This document shows positions 25,177-32,622 of a stretch of DNA of 64,000 bases, piece by piece. This DNA is from JANQOH01 sp965200095. GTDB taxonomy: Bacteria > Pseudomonadota > Alphaproteobacteria > UBA7887. The DNA is taken from assembly GCA_965200095.1 (NCBI GenBank), contig OZ241350.1:2542001-2606000 (forward strand), given 5' to 3'. A program made the translations under genes and the position numbers. How positions within the stretch are numbered: position 1 is the stretch's first letter; the number at the start of each line of letters is the position of its first letter. Below the pieces are notes generated by a model, which made no database searches, had not been told where the DNA came from, and saw nothing but the letters and a program-made list of their open reading frames with translations.

Positions 25177-25568
25177 CTCATCGTGACGGCCGGATCGCCG
25201 AAATATCGGCATTGCAAAAAACAATAACCATCGAACAATACTTCGTCATTCCCGCGAAAGAGCGTGTGAAGAAATCGGGCGGCCCGGACTCTCGACGGCA
25301 TCGCCGTCAAGTAACGTGTGAAAGGCTCCAATAAACCCGCCCCCTACTTCGTCATTCCCGCGAAAGCGGGAATCCGGAGGCGGCCGCCCGCAATATCGGC
25401 GCTGTTTTTCTTACGGAAACGCCGTAATAGATTCCCGCTTTCGCGGGAATGACGAAGAGTAGTAGCGTCTCTCGATTTTTTTCACACGATCTTTCGCGGG
25501 AATGACAAGTATTATTAGCGAATTATTGTCTTTTGCCGCGACGAACCCTTCGGCGCTCCGACCGTCAT
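25177..25568. repeat. Repeat cluster A: mosaic palindromic intergenic repeats
   Basis: Several copies of sequence built around ATTCCCGCGAAAGCGGGAAT-type palindromes. A 39-base block at 25244-25282 (CGTCATTCCCGCGAAAGAGC onward) is identical to 32206-32244. The stretch 25177-25243 is homologous to 32248-32313. The reverse complement of 25441-25506 matches 32154-32219, and that of 25507-25568 matches 32432-32506. No gene lies in 25027-25665. The rest of the gap is plain except the 18-base motif at 25042-25059. Confidence 0.85.
25350..25454. repeat. 105-base dRS3/NIME-like element, copy 1
   Basis: A 105-base unit bounded by two 20-base palindromes (25354-25373 and 25431-25450), each an 8-base stem with a GAAA or TTTC loop, flanked by CGTC and GACG. 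The internal 57 bases are unique to this family. Copies 2 and 3 lie at 32314-32418 and 32507-32611, with exactly the same length. Confidence 0.85.
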
Positions 25569-25665
25569 AGTAAGAACCGCCCGACTTCTTCGCGCGCGCA
25601 TCCGCGGGGACGGGCGCGGCGCCCGGCCGTAGCCCCGTATATCGTCGGCCGGCCGGCGGCCGCGC

Positions 25666-26583
25666 TCAGGAGCGGCCGTATTCCAGAGTGGCGGCTCCGG
25701 CGGCTTCGGCTTCGCGCGCGATCGCTTCGCGGATCGCCTTGCGCACCTTCTCGAAGGCGCGAACCTCGATCTGGCGAACGCGCTCGCGACTCACGCCGTA
25801 GACGCCGCTGAGCTCCTCGAGGGTGCGCGGTTCGTCGCGCAGGCGCCGGTCGTGGAAGATGTCGCGTTCGCGCTCGTTCAAACCCCCCATCGCCGCGGCG
25901 AGCATGTCGCGGCGGCGCGCGAGCTCCTCCGCCTCGCCGACCGTTTCTTCCTGGTCGGCCTCGTCGTCGGCGAGCCAGTCGATCCACTCGTTGTCGCCCT
26001 CGCCGTCGGCGCGTAGCGGCGCGTTGAGCGAGTAGTCGCCGCTGCCCATGCGGCGGTTCATGCTGATCACATCGTCGGCCGGCACGTCGAGCCGCCGCGC
26101 GATTTCGCTCACCGTTTCGTCGGGCAGGTCGCCGTCGTCGATCGCTTGCAACTCGCCCTTGAGTTTCCGGAGGTTGAAGAAGAGTTTCTTCTGCGCCGCC
26201 GTAGTCCCCATCTTCACCAGCGACCAGGAATGAAGGATGTATTCCTGGATGGAGGCGCGGATCCACCACATCGCATAGGTGGCGAGACGGAAGCCGCGCT
26301 CGGGCTCGAAACGCTTGACCGCCTGCATCATGCCGACATTGCCCTCGGAGATGAGTTCGTTGACCGGCAGTCCGTACCCGCGATAGCCCATGGCGATTTT
26401 GGCCACGAGGCGCAGGTGGCTGGTGACGAGTTTGTGCGCCGCGTCGACATCGCCATGTTCGCGCCAGCGGCGCGCGAGCATGTACTCCTCATCGTGGGTG
26501 AGCATGGGGAAGCGCCGGATCTCCTCAAGATAGCGCGCAAGCCCGCCTTCCGGGGAAACGGTGGGAAGCGTATTCGACGGCAT
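25666..26583 (-). CDS. rpoH: RNA polymerase heat-shock sigma factor sigma-32
   Basis: A 305-residue sigma-70-family protein. Region 2 is KRFEPERGFRLATYAMWWI, the RpoH-specific box QKKLFFNLR follows region 2.4, and region 4 holds LEELSGVYGVSRERVRQIEVRAFEKVR. It directs transcription of chaperone and protease genes such as the ftsH found later in this window. The ATG is preceded by GGAGGAT. Upstream, the minus strand has a candidate sigma-32-type promoter and a GC-rich hairpin, suggesting autoregulation. Confidence 0.95.
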   Translation of the reverse strand: MPSNTLPTVSPEGGLARYLEEIRRFPMLTHDEEYMLARRWREHGDVDAAHKLVTSHLRLVAKIAMGYRGYGLPVNELISEGNVGMMQAVKRFEPERGFRLATYAMWWIRASIQEYILHSWSLVKMGTTAAQKKLFFNLRKLKGELQAIDDGDLPDETVSEIARRLDVPADDVISMNRRMGSGDYSLNAPLRADGEGDNEWIDWLADDEADQEETVGEAEELARRRDMLAAAMGGLNERERDIFHDRRLRDEPRTLEELSGVYGVSRERVRQIEVRAFEKVRKAIREAIAREAEAAGAATLEYGRS

Positions 26584-26621
26584 CGTATCCTCCAGCTCGA
26601 ACGGGAACGAAGCGAACGCGA

Positions 26622-26640
26622 CGCCGGCCGCGCGCCGGCG
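26622..26640 (-). other. GC-rich hairpin in the rpoH leader
   Basis: CGCCGGC-GCGCG-GCCGGCG forms a 7-base stem with a 5-base loop about 40 bases upstream of the rpoH ATG, inside the predicted 5' UTR. It does not cover the Shine-Dalgarno site, so a classical thermometer is not shown; it may tune mRNA stability or translation. Confidence 0.4.
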
Positions 26641-26676
26641 ACGCCGGAGGCGGAACAGAAGCGGCCGTTAGGGCGA

Positions 26677-26705
26677 CAATGGGGGCGAAGAGGGGCAATA
26701 TCAAG
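26677..26705 (-). promoter_or_regulatory. Candidate sigma-32-type promoter for rpoH
   Basis: On the minus strand CTTGATA (26705-26699) is followed after 14 bases by CCCCATTG (26684-26677). This is close to the sigma-32 consensus CTTGAAA and CCCCATNT with normal spacing. It overlaps the last codons of rluD. It predicts positive autoregulation of rpoH on heat shock, as reported for some alphaproteobacterial rpoH genes. Confidence 0.5.
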
Positions 26706-27630
26706 GCGGCGGACAGGAAAGTCCCAGCCTCTCGACCGCATTCCGGATATCGGGCGGCAGCGCGCTCTCGAAGCGCAACGGAGCGCCCGTCAGCGGGTGC
26801 GCGAAGCCCAGCACGCAGGCATGGAGAGCCTGGCGCGCGATTCTGGCGGAGCGGCTTGCGCCGCCGTATAAGGGATCGCCGACGACGGGCCAGCCGCGAT
26901 GGGCGAGATGAACGCGAATCTGATGGGTCCGCCCGGTTTCGAGGACACAGCGCACCAGCGCGCAGCCGCCGCGCGCCGCCTCGACGGCGTAGCGGGTGCG
27001 CGCCGCCCGGCCGCGCGCCAGCGCCGCCATTTTCCGGCGATGGCGCGGGTGGCGGCCGATGGGCGCGTCGATGACTCCGACGGCCGGGGTCGGGACGCCG
27101 CGCACCGCCGCGAGATAGGCGCGTTCGATGTCGTGCGCGGCGAAGCGGCGCGCGAGCTCGCCATGCGCGGCGTCGGTCTTGGCGGCGACGAGAAGGCCGC
27201 TGGTGTCCTTGTCGAGCCGGTGCACGATGCCGGGCCGGCGCACGCCGCCGACCCGCGACAGCGAATCGCCGCAATGGGCGAGAAGCGCGTTCGCCAGCGT
27301 GCGGTCGGGGTGGCCGGGCGCGGGGTGCACCACCATCCCGGCGGGCTTGTCGACGACGATCAGCGCATCGTCCTCATAGACCACGCACAGCGCCGCGGCC
27401 TGCGGGCGCGGCGCAGGGTCGACAGGGGGCGGCGTTCGCAGGCGGACTTCGGCCCCGGGCGCCGGGCTGCGCGCGGCGCGGGTTTCGACCTCTCCCGCCA
27501 CCGTCGCCGCGCCTTCCCGGATCAGCGCCGCGACGCGGCTGCGCGACAGTTCCGGCACGCGCGCGGACAGGAACCGATCGAGGCGTTCGCGCGGCGCGGC
27601 GGGCGGAACGATGAAGCGACGCTCGGCCAT
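26701..27630 (-). CDS. rluD: RluA-family 23S rRNA pseudouridine synthase
   Basis: A 309-residue protein with an N-terminal S4 domain (ERLDRFLSARVPELSRSRVAAL) and the RluA catalytic domain with HRLDKDTSGLLV, whose Asp is the nucleophile. Other landmarks are KPAGMVVHPAPGH and GRTHQIRVHLAH. The closest match in style is RluD, which modifies helix 69 of 23S rRNA; RluC or another paralogue cannot be fully excluded. Its start codon is only 5 bases from that of the divergent DUF6476-like gene. Confidence 0.85.
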   Translation of the reverse strand: MAERRFIVPPAAPRERLDRFLSARVPELSRSRVAALIREGAATVAGEVETRAARSPAPGAEVRLRTPPPVDPAPRPQAAALCVVYEDDALIVVDKPAGMVVHPAPGHPDRTLANALLAHCGDSLSRVGGVRRPGIVHRLDKDTSGLLVAAKTDAAHGELARRFAAHDIERAYLAAVRGVPTPAVGVIDAPIGRHPRHRRKMAALARGRAARTRYAVEAARGGCALVRCVLETGRTHQIRVHLAHRGWPVVGDPLYGGASRSARIARQALHACVLGFAHPLTGAPLRFESALPPDIRNAVERLGLSCPPP

Positions 27631-27635
27631 CGCCC

Positions 27636-27926
27636 ATGACCATAGCCCAACTCAAGGCGCTGACGATCGGCATGGGCGTCCTCATCGTCCTCGGCGTCGC
27701 GGGGCTGGCGGCGGTCATCGCGCAGCGCGCGGCGGGAGCGGGAGCGCTGCGCCCGGCGGTCGTCGTCGCCGTTCCCCACGGAGCGCGCGTCGTCGAGACG
27801 GCGCTGGACGGCAACCGGCTGGCGCTGCGGCTGGAGACGCCCGACGGGCCGCGCGTTACGGTCGTGGATTTGAAGACCGGCGAGGCGCTGAGCACGGTCG
27901 AACTCGCGCCGCGGGAAACGCCGTGA
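27636..27926 (+). CDS. Small bitopic membrane protein (DUF6476-like)
   Basis: A 96-residue protein with one N-terminal transmembrane helix (MGVLIVLGVAGLAAVIAQ) and a short soluble domain of beta-strand character (RLALRLETPDGPRVTVVDL). It resembles DUF6476, a family found next to rluD in alphaproteobacteria; no function is known. It starts 5 bases from the divergent rluD start and overlaps the next gene by 4 bases. Confidence 0.6.
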   Translation: MTIAQLKALTIGMGVLIVLGVAGLAAVIAQRAAGAGALRPAVVVAVPHGARVVETALDGNRLALRLETPDGPRVTVVDLKTGEALSTVELAPRETP

Positions 27927-28414
27927 GCGGGCGGGACCGGGGCTGGCCGGACGCCGCCATCCGTATCGCGCCGGAAGCCCTGCGCGCCGTTATATCGGCG
28001 AGCGAGGCGGCGTATCCCGAAGAGGCGTGCGGTCTGCTCGTCGGCCGCGCGGACGGCGGCGGCTGGCGGATCGCCGCGGCGCATCCCGGCGCCAACCTGG
28101 CGGCGTCGCCGCGGACCGCCTTCGAAGTGGACCCGGGCTTGCGGCTGGCGCTGCACAAGGCGCTGCGGGGCGCGGCCGACGATGTCGTCGGCGTCTATCA
28201 TTCCCATGCCGACTCGCGCGCCCAGCCTTCGGCGCGCGACCTGGAGCGCGCGTTCGAACCCGACCTCACCTGGCTCATCGTGTCGGTGCTGGACGGGCAG
28301 GCGGTGCTGACGACCGCGCACCGCCTCGCCGGGGACGGGCGCCGTTTCGTGCATTGGCCGCTCGTTACCGACGACTGGCGCCCCGACCCGGTGCGCGAGG
28401 CGCGCCGCCCGTGA
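27923..28414 (+). CDS. M67-family (JAMM/MPN+) metallopeptidase
   Basis: A 163-residue JAB-domain protein with the complete zinc motif: Glu in YPEEACGLLVG, then HSHADSRAQPSARD (HxH then x6 P-S-x-x-D). Bacterial members cleave isopeptide or C-terminal peptide bonds, often of ubiquitin-like sulfur carriers; no such partner gene is adjacent here. The GTG start overlaps the DUF6476-like stop and its own stop overlaps the threonine aldolase start. Confidence 0.85.
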   Translation: MSGRDRGWPDAAIRIAPEALRAVISASEAAYPEEACGLLVGRADGGGWRIAAAHPGANLAASPRTAFEVDPGLRLALHKALRGAADDVVGVYHSHADSRAQPSARDLERAFEPDLTWLIVSVLDGQAVLTTAHRLAGDGRRFVHWPLVTDDWRPDPVREARRP

Positions 28415-29451
28415 CCGACTTCCGCAGCGACAACGAGGCGCCGGCGGCGCCGGAGATCATGGCCGCGCTGGCGGCCGCCAACGACGGCCCGGCGCACGCT
28501 TACGGCGACGACCCGTGGACCGGCCGTCTCGCCGGGCGCTTCGGCGCCGTGTTCGAGACCGAACTCGCGGTCTGGCCGGTGGCGACGGGCACCGCGGCGA
28601 ACGCGCTGGCGATCGCCGAACTCGCGCCGCCCTGGGGCGCCGTGTATTGCCACCCCGACGCGCACGCGAACACCGACGAATGCGGCGCACCCGAGTTCTA
28701 CAGCGGCGGCGCGAAACTGGTGGGCGTCGCCGGCGCGCACGGCAAGATCGACGCCGACCGCCTGGCGCGAACCCTGGCGGCGACGGGCGCACACGGCGAA
28801 CACGAAGCGCTGCCTTCGGCGCTTTCGCTCACCCAGGCGACCGAAGCCGGCGCGGTCTATACGCCGGACGAGGTCGCGGCGCTCGCCAGGGCGGCGCGCC
28901 GCCACGGGCTGGGGGTGCATATGGACGGCGCGCGCCTCGGCAACGCCCTGGCGCATCTCGGCTGCGCGCCGGCTGACGTCACGTGGCGCGCCGGCGTCGA
29001 TATCCTGTCTTTCGGGGCGACCAAGAACGGGGCGCTGGCGGCCGAGGCGGTGATCGATTTCCGCCCCGGCGCCGCCGCGACGCTGGCGCGCCGGCGCAAG
29101 CGCGGCGGCCATCTGTGGAGCAAGATGCGCTACCTGTCGGCGCAGCTCGAGGCGTGCCTGGAAGACGGTCTGTGGCTGCGTCTCGCGGGGCGGGCGAACG
29201 CCGGGGCGGCGCGTCTCGCGGCGGGGCTGGAGGCCCTGCCGGGTTTCTCGCTCCTGCACCCGGTCGAGGCGAACGAAGCGTTCGTGCGCGCGCCATCGGA
29301 GGCTGTCGCGGCGTTGCGCGCCGCCGGTTTCGAGTTCCACTCCTGGCCGGGGGCGGACGACGCTTTCCGCCTGGTCGTGCCCTGGTGCGTCGAGGACGCG
29401 GAGATCGAGCGTTTTCTGGCCTGCGCCGCGGCGGCCGGGCGGCGCGGATGA
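28411..29451 (+). CDS. ltaE: Low-specificity L-threonine aldolase
   Basis: A 346-residue PLP enzyme of fold type I that splits L-threonine to glycine and acetaldehyde. It has FRSDNEAPAAPEIMAAL at the start, AYGDDPWTGRL, HMDGARLGNAL (PLP-binding Asp) and the Schiff-base Lys in SFGATKNGAL. GTG start overlaps the previous stop. Beta-eliminating lyase relatives share the fold, so substrate specificity is inferred. Confidence 0.88.
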   Translation: MTDFRSDNEAPAAPEIMAALAAANDGPAHAYGDDPWTGRLAGRFGAVFETELAVWPVATGTAANALAIAELAPPWGAVYCHPDAHANTDECGAPEFYSGGAKLVGVAGAHGKIDADRLARTLAATGAHGEHEALPSALSLTQATEAGAVYTPDEVAALARAARRHGLGVHMDGARLGNALAHLGCAPADVTWRAGVDILSFGATKNGALAAEAVIDFRPGAAATLARRRKRGGHLWSKMRYLSAQLEACLEDGLWLRLAGRANAGAARLAAGLEALPGFSLLHPVEANEAFVRAPSEAVAALRAAGFEFHSWPGADDAFRLVVPWCVEDAEIERFLACAAAAGRRG

Positions 29452-30047
29452 CGGCGCGGCGCCAGCCCGCATTCAACGTCCCGCCGGCGACCCTGACGCT
29501 TTGCGGCGCTCTGGCGGCGGCGCATGGGGCGGTGTGGCTTTCGGGCGGTCTCGACGCCTGGGACGGGGCGATCCTCGACAGCGCCGACCCGTGGACGCCG
29601 GCGCTGCTGGGGCACGCCTTTCTTCATGCGGGCCTGGGGCACTTGCTGGCGAACGCCGGCATGTTGCTCGCCTTCGCGACGGTCGTGGAGCGCCGCCTGG
29701 GAGGGGCGGCGGCGGCGGCGATTTTCGCGGTTTCGGCGGCCGCCGGCGGGCTGGCCTTCGCGGCGGTCGTCGGGTTCGGCGGCGGCTCGGCCCAGCTCGT
29801 CGGCGCATCGGGCGCGACGCACGGCGCGGCCGGCGCGGCGGCCCTGGTCTTCCGCAGCTCGGGGAACGCCGGCGTGCGACGCATGGGCGCTGCTCTGATC
29901 GGCCTTCTCGTCGCCGTCAACCTGGCGCTGGCGCTGTTCGGCGAGACGGGCGTTTTCGGTCTCCGCCTCGCCTGGCAGGCGCATCTCGGCGGCCTCGCCG
30001 CCGGTCTGGCCGTCGCCGCGCTGCTGTTGCGGTTGCGGCGGCGCTGA
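29448..30047 (+). CDS. Rhomboid-family intramembrane serine protease
   Basis: A 199-residue membrane protein with about six helices. It carries the rhomboid landmarks: HAFLHAGLGHLLANAGML (HxxxHxxxN in helix 2), Ser in GASGATHGAAGA (GxSG) and the catalytic His in WQAHLGGLAAG. It would cleave membrane proteins within the bilayer. The ATG overlaps the ltaE stop. It is the last gene of the DUF6476-JAMM-ltaE operon and ends 18 bases before the convergent SBP gene. Confidence 0.85.
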   Translation: MTARRQPAFNVPPATLTLCGALAAAHGAVWLSGGLDAWDGAILDSADPWTPALLGHAFLHAGLGHLLANAGMLLAFATVVERRLGGAAAAAIFAVSAAAGGLAFAAVVGFGGGSAQLVGASGATHGAAGAAALVFRSSGNAGVRRMGAALIGLLVAVNLALALFGETGVFGLRLAWQAHLGGLAAGLAVAALLLRLRRR

Positions 30048-30065
30048 CCGGGCGGCGGGCGGGCG

Positions 30066-31643
30066 TCACCGGGTATCGCGCTTCTCGACGTTCCAGAAGA
30101 ATGGCGCCGGCGCGCGGATCAGGCCGGAAAGGCTTTCCCGCCAGGCGGCGGGGTTGAACCATTGGCCGAAACTGGCGTAGGCGACGGTCTCCCAGGCGCG
30201 TTCCTGCACCGCTTCCGCAAGGCGGCGTTGTTCGTCGAAGCCCGCGGCGCGGGCGAAGCGGTCGCGCAGTTCCTCGATGAGCGGGTCGCACGGCCAGCCG
30301 AACCATGCGCGCTCGCGGCAGCCGCCGGAAACCCCGATATGCGCGACCGGATTGGCGATGTCGGCGGCGATGGCCCAGGTCGTGAACACGTTCCAGCCGC
30401 CCCGGTCGACCGGATCGGCGATGGCGCGGCGCGAGGTCAGCGTGCTCCAGTCCATCGCCTGGAGTTCGGCGTCGAAGCCGATCTCGCGCAGGAGATGCGC
30501 GGTGACCAGCGCAGCGCCGTTGTTGATGGGGATGTCGGTCGCCTGAAGGACGACGACGCGGCGCCCCCGATGACCGGTTTCCGCCACCAGGGCCCGCGCC
30601 CGCGCCAGGTCGCGCGCAACGAGCGCTTCCGACCCCGCATCGCTCTCGAACGGCGTGCCGCAGCCGAAAATCGCAGCGCAGGTTCGCCAATATGCCGGGT
30701 CGCCCACGACCGCCCGCAGATAGTCCGACTGGTCCAGCGCCCACAGCACCGCGCGACGCGCCCGCACGTCGTCGAAGGGCGGCAGCAGATGGTTGAAGCG
30801 GACCCACCCCTGATTGCCGAGCGGGTCGAGGGTTTCCACCGTCACGCCCGGGCTCGCCTCCATGACCGGCAGGAGGTCGTGCGGCGGCAGTTCGAAAAAG
30901 TCCACCTCCCCGCTAATGAGCGCGTTCGTCGCCGTCGCCGCATCGGGGATGTAGAGCCACTCCACACGGTCCACCTTCGCCCGCTTGCCCCCGGCCGCGA
31001 AACTCGGCGGCTCGGCGCGCGGAACATAGGCCGGGTTGCGCAGATACACCGCCTTCGCGCCCGGAACCCATTCATCCGCCGCGAACACGAAAGGACCCGA
31101 ACCCACCGTCTCCGCAACCTGCTCGAAGGGGTCCGTGCGCGCCAGACGCTCCGGCATCATGAACGGCACGTTGGAGGAGATCTTGCCGAGCGACTGGAGC
31201 ACCAGCCCGTAGGGTTCCTCGAGGGTGAGCGAGAAGGTCCTGTCGTCGACGACGGCCAGCGCTGCGGTGGCGTCCATGAGTTTCTGGCCCATGCCGTCGC
31301 GCGCGCCCCAGCGTTCGATGGAGGCGACGCAGTCGGCGGCGGTGACGGGGGCGCCGTCATGCCAGGCGAGGCCGTCGCGGAGCCGGAAGGTCCAGACCAG
31401 GCCGTCGGCGGTAACGCTCCAGTCCTCGACCATCTGGGGCCGGACTTCGAGGTTTTCGTCGAGCGCGAAGAGGGTGTCGTAGATCATGTAGCCGTGGTTT
31501 CGGCTGATATAGGCGGTGGTCCATATGGGGTCGAGATTCTTGAGGTCGGCGTGCGGCACGATGCGCAAGACCGACTCCGCGTCCGCCGCGAAGGCGGCGA
31601 AAGACAGAAAGAACACGACCGCCAGACATCGTAACCGGGCCAT
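30066..31643 (-). CDS. ABC transporter periplasmic oligopeptide-type binding protein
   Basis: A 525-residue family-5 solute-binding protein with a signal peptide (CLAVVFFLSFAAFAADA). It has IVPHADLKNLDPIWTTAY and FRLRDGLAWHDGAPVTAADC, the typical SBP_bac_5 N-lobe pattern. Substrates of such proteins are peptides, opines or similar; the permease and ATPase genes are absent from this window, so it is an orphan here. The start at 31643 is preceded by AGGGG eight bases away and begins the signal peptide; an upstream ATG at 31676 only adds a polar extension. Confidence 0.85.
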   Translation of the reverse strand: MARLRCLAVVFFLSFAAFAADAESVLRIVPHADLKNLDPIWTTAYISRNHGYMIYDTLFALDENLEVRPQMVEDWSVTADGLVWTFRLRDGLAWHDGAPVTAADCVASIERWGARDGMGQKLMDATAALAVVDDRTFSLTLEEPYGLVLQSLGKISSNVPFMMPERLARTDPFEQVAETVGSGPFVFAADEWVPGAKAVYLRNPAYVPRAEPPSFAAGGKRAKVDRVEWLYIPDAATATNALISGEVDFFELPPHDLLPVMEASPGVTVETLDPLGNQGWVRFNHLLPPFDDVRARRAVLWALDQSDYLRAVVGDPAYWRTCAAIFGCGTPFESDAGSEALVARDLARARALVAETGHRGRRVVVLQATDIPINNGAALVTAHLLREIGFDAELQAMDWSTLTSRRAIADPVDRGGWNVFTTWAIAADIANPVAHIGVSGGCRERAWFGWPCDPLIEELRDRFARAAGFDEQRRLAEAVQERAWETVAYASFGQWFNPAAWRESLSGLIRAPAPFFWNVEKRDTR

Positions 31644-31733
31644 GATCGCACCCCTGTCGCTGTCCTCGCGTCGCACACCGTAGCATGACCCGCGCCGGAT
31701 CGGTTACGGCCGTCCCGCCGGCCCGCGCGCAAA

Positions 31734-31782
31734 CCGGCTTCTCCCCATGCAAAGAACGGGATGGGGAAAGAGATTCGTCCAT
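31734..31782 (+). pseudogene. Relic of a RecQ-like helicase Walker A region
   Basis: These 49 bases match 35670-35718 in the intact helicase gene at 44 of 49 positions, including the stretch encoding QRTGWGK. Nothing recognisable of the helicase remains on either side. It has the same orientation as the intact gene. It is read as the remains of a second helicase copy; see the dprA relic at 35261. Confidence 0.65.
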
Positions 31783-31803
31783 ATTCCGGGCCGGAAGTCC
31801 GGG

Positions 31804-32100
31804 CTACGCGCCCGCCATCGCAAGCCGTCGCATATCGGAGATAAAATTCCCCAGACTCTGAAGTTCCGGCTGAATCGATTCCGGAAATTTGCGCATCGAC
31901 GGCTTCAGGGTAACGAGACGCACGCCGGAGTCCCTCATCTCCCGGAATTGCCCTTCCGGGACCTCTGCATAAGGCCCTGATTTTTCGGGAACCGGTTGCG
32001 GTTCGGCGGCTGCCTGCCCGGGCGAATGTCCGGCAGCGTTGCGAGGCGCCGACAGGATGAACGGGCGCGTCGATTCGAACCGGGTTGTCGTCGTTCCGGC
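31804..32100 (-). pseudogene. Unidentified open-frame fragment lacking a start
   Basis: This minus-strand frame is open for about 110 codons (to 32142) and ends at TAG 31804. Its C-terminal half has protein-like composition (GVRLVTLKPSMRKF, then LGNFISDMRRLAMAGA). The only ATG in a reasonable place (31938) gives 44 residues; the upstream part runs into repeat sequence. I do not recognise the family. It may be the 3' remnant of a gene cut off by repeat cluster B, or chance. Confidence 0.3.
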
Positions 32101-32313
32101 ATATTCGTTCCGCGAAAGAGTGCATGAAGAAATCGAACAGCCTTACAAGTACTCGTCATTCCTGCGAAAGAGGGCGTGAAGAAATTGAGAGACGTCACTA
32201 CTCTTCGTCATTCCCGCGAAAGAGCGTGTGAAGAAATCGGGCGGCTCTCATTGTGACGGCCGGTTCGCCAAAGTATCAGCACTGTAAAAGACAATACCCA
32301 TCGAATAATACTT

Positions 32314-32418
32314 TGTCATTCCCGCGAAAGCGGGAATCCGGAGGCGACGCCCGCAATATCGGCGCCGTTATTCTTACGGGAACGCCGCAGATGGATTCCC
32401 GCTTTCGCGGGAATGACA
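32314..32418. repeat. 105-base dRS3/NIME-like element, copy 2
   Basis: Bounded by 20-base palindromes at 32318-32337 and 32395-32414. The left palindrome is ATTCCCGCGAAAGCGGGAAT. The internal sequence is homologous to copy 1 with scattered substitutions and no length change. Confidence 0.85.
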
Positions 32419-32506
32419 AGTGTTTGTAAGGATGCCTTTCACCATGGCGGTCGGAGCACCGAAGGTCTCGGCGCGACAAGAAGAAAATAACTCGCTAATA
32501 ACACTT

Positions 32507-32611
32507 CGTCATTCCCGCGAAAGCGGGAATCTGGAGGCGGCCATCCGCTATATCGGCCCGGCTTTTCTTACGGAAACGCCGCAACAGATTCCCGCTTTCG
32601 CGGGAATGACG
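32507..32611. repeat. 105-base dRS3/NIME-like element, copy 3
   Basis: Palindromes at 32511-32530 and 32588-32607, same length as the other copies. The 88 bases between copies 2 and 3 (32419-32506) match the reverse complement of part of cluster A, so linker units are repeated too. Confidence 0.85.
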
Positions 32612-32622
32612 AGTATTTGTAA

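Larger units (their letters stand above)
32106..32611. repeat. Repeat cluster B: mosaic palindromic intergenic repeats
   Basis: A second array of the family seen at 25.2-25.6 kb. It holds three degraded half-units carrying GCGAAAGAG-type ends (32106-32140, 32154-32193, 32206-32244), a 66-base linker homologous to 25177-25243 and two complete 105-base units. It ends 11 bases before the left end of the IS element. The gap between 31644 and 32622 otherwise holds only the two relics listed. Confidence 0.85.

Noticed and set aside
25177..25568. Repeats considered as a CRISPR array
   Set aside because: Repeat units are palindromic mosaics of mixed length and orientation with homologous, not unique, intervening sequences, and there are no cas genes.
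31747..31980. A 77-codon plus-strand open frame beginning MQRTGWGKRF
   Set aside because: Only its first 12 or so codons resemble the helicase P-loop; the rest is unrelated and Arg-rich. It is treated as a relic and not as a gene.
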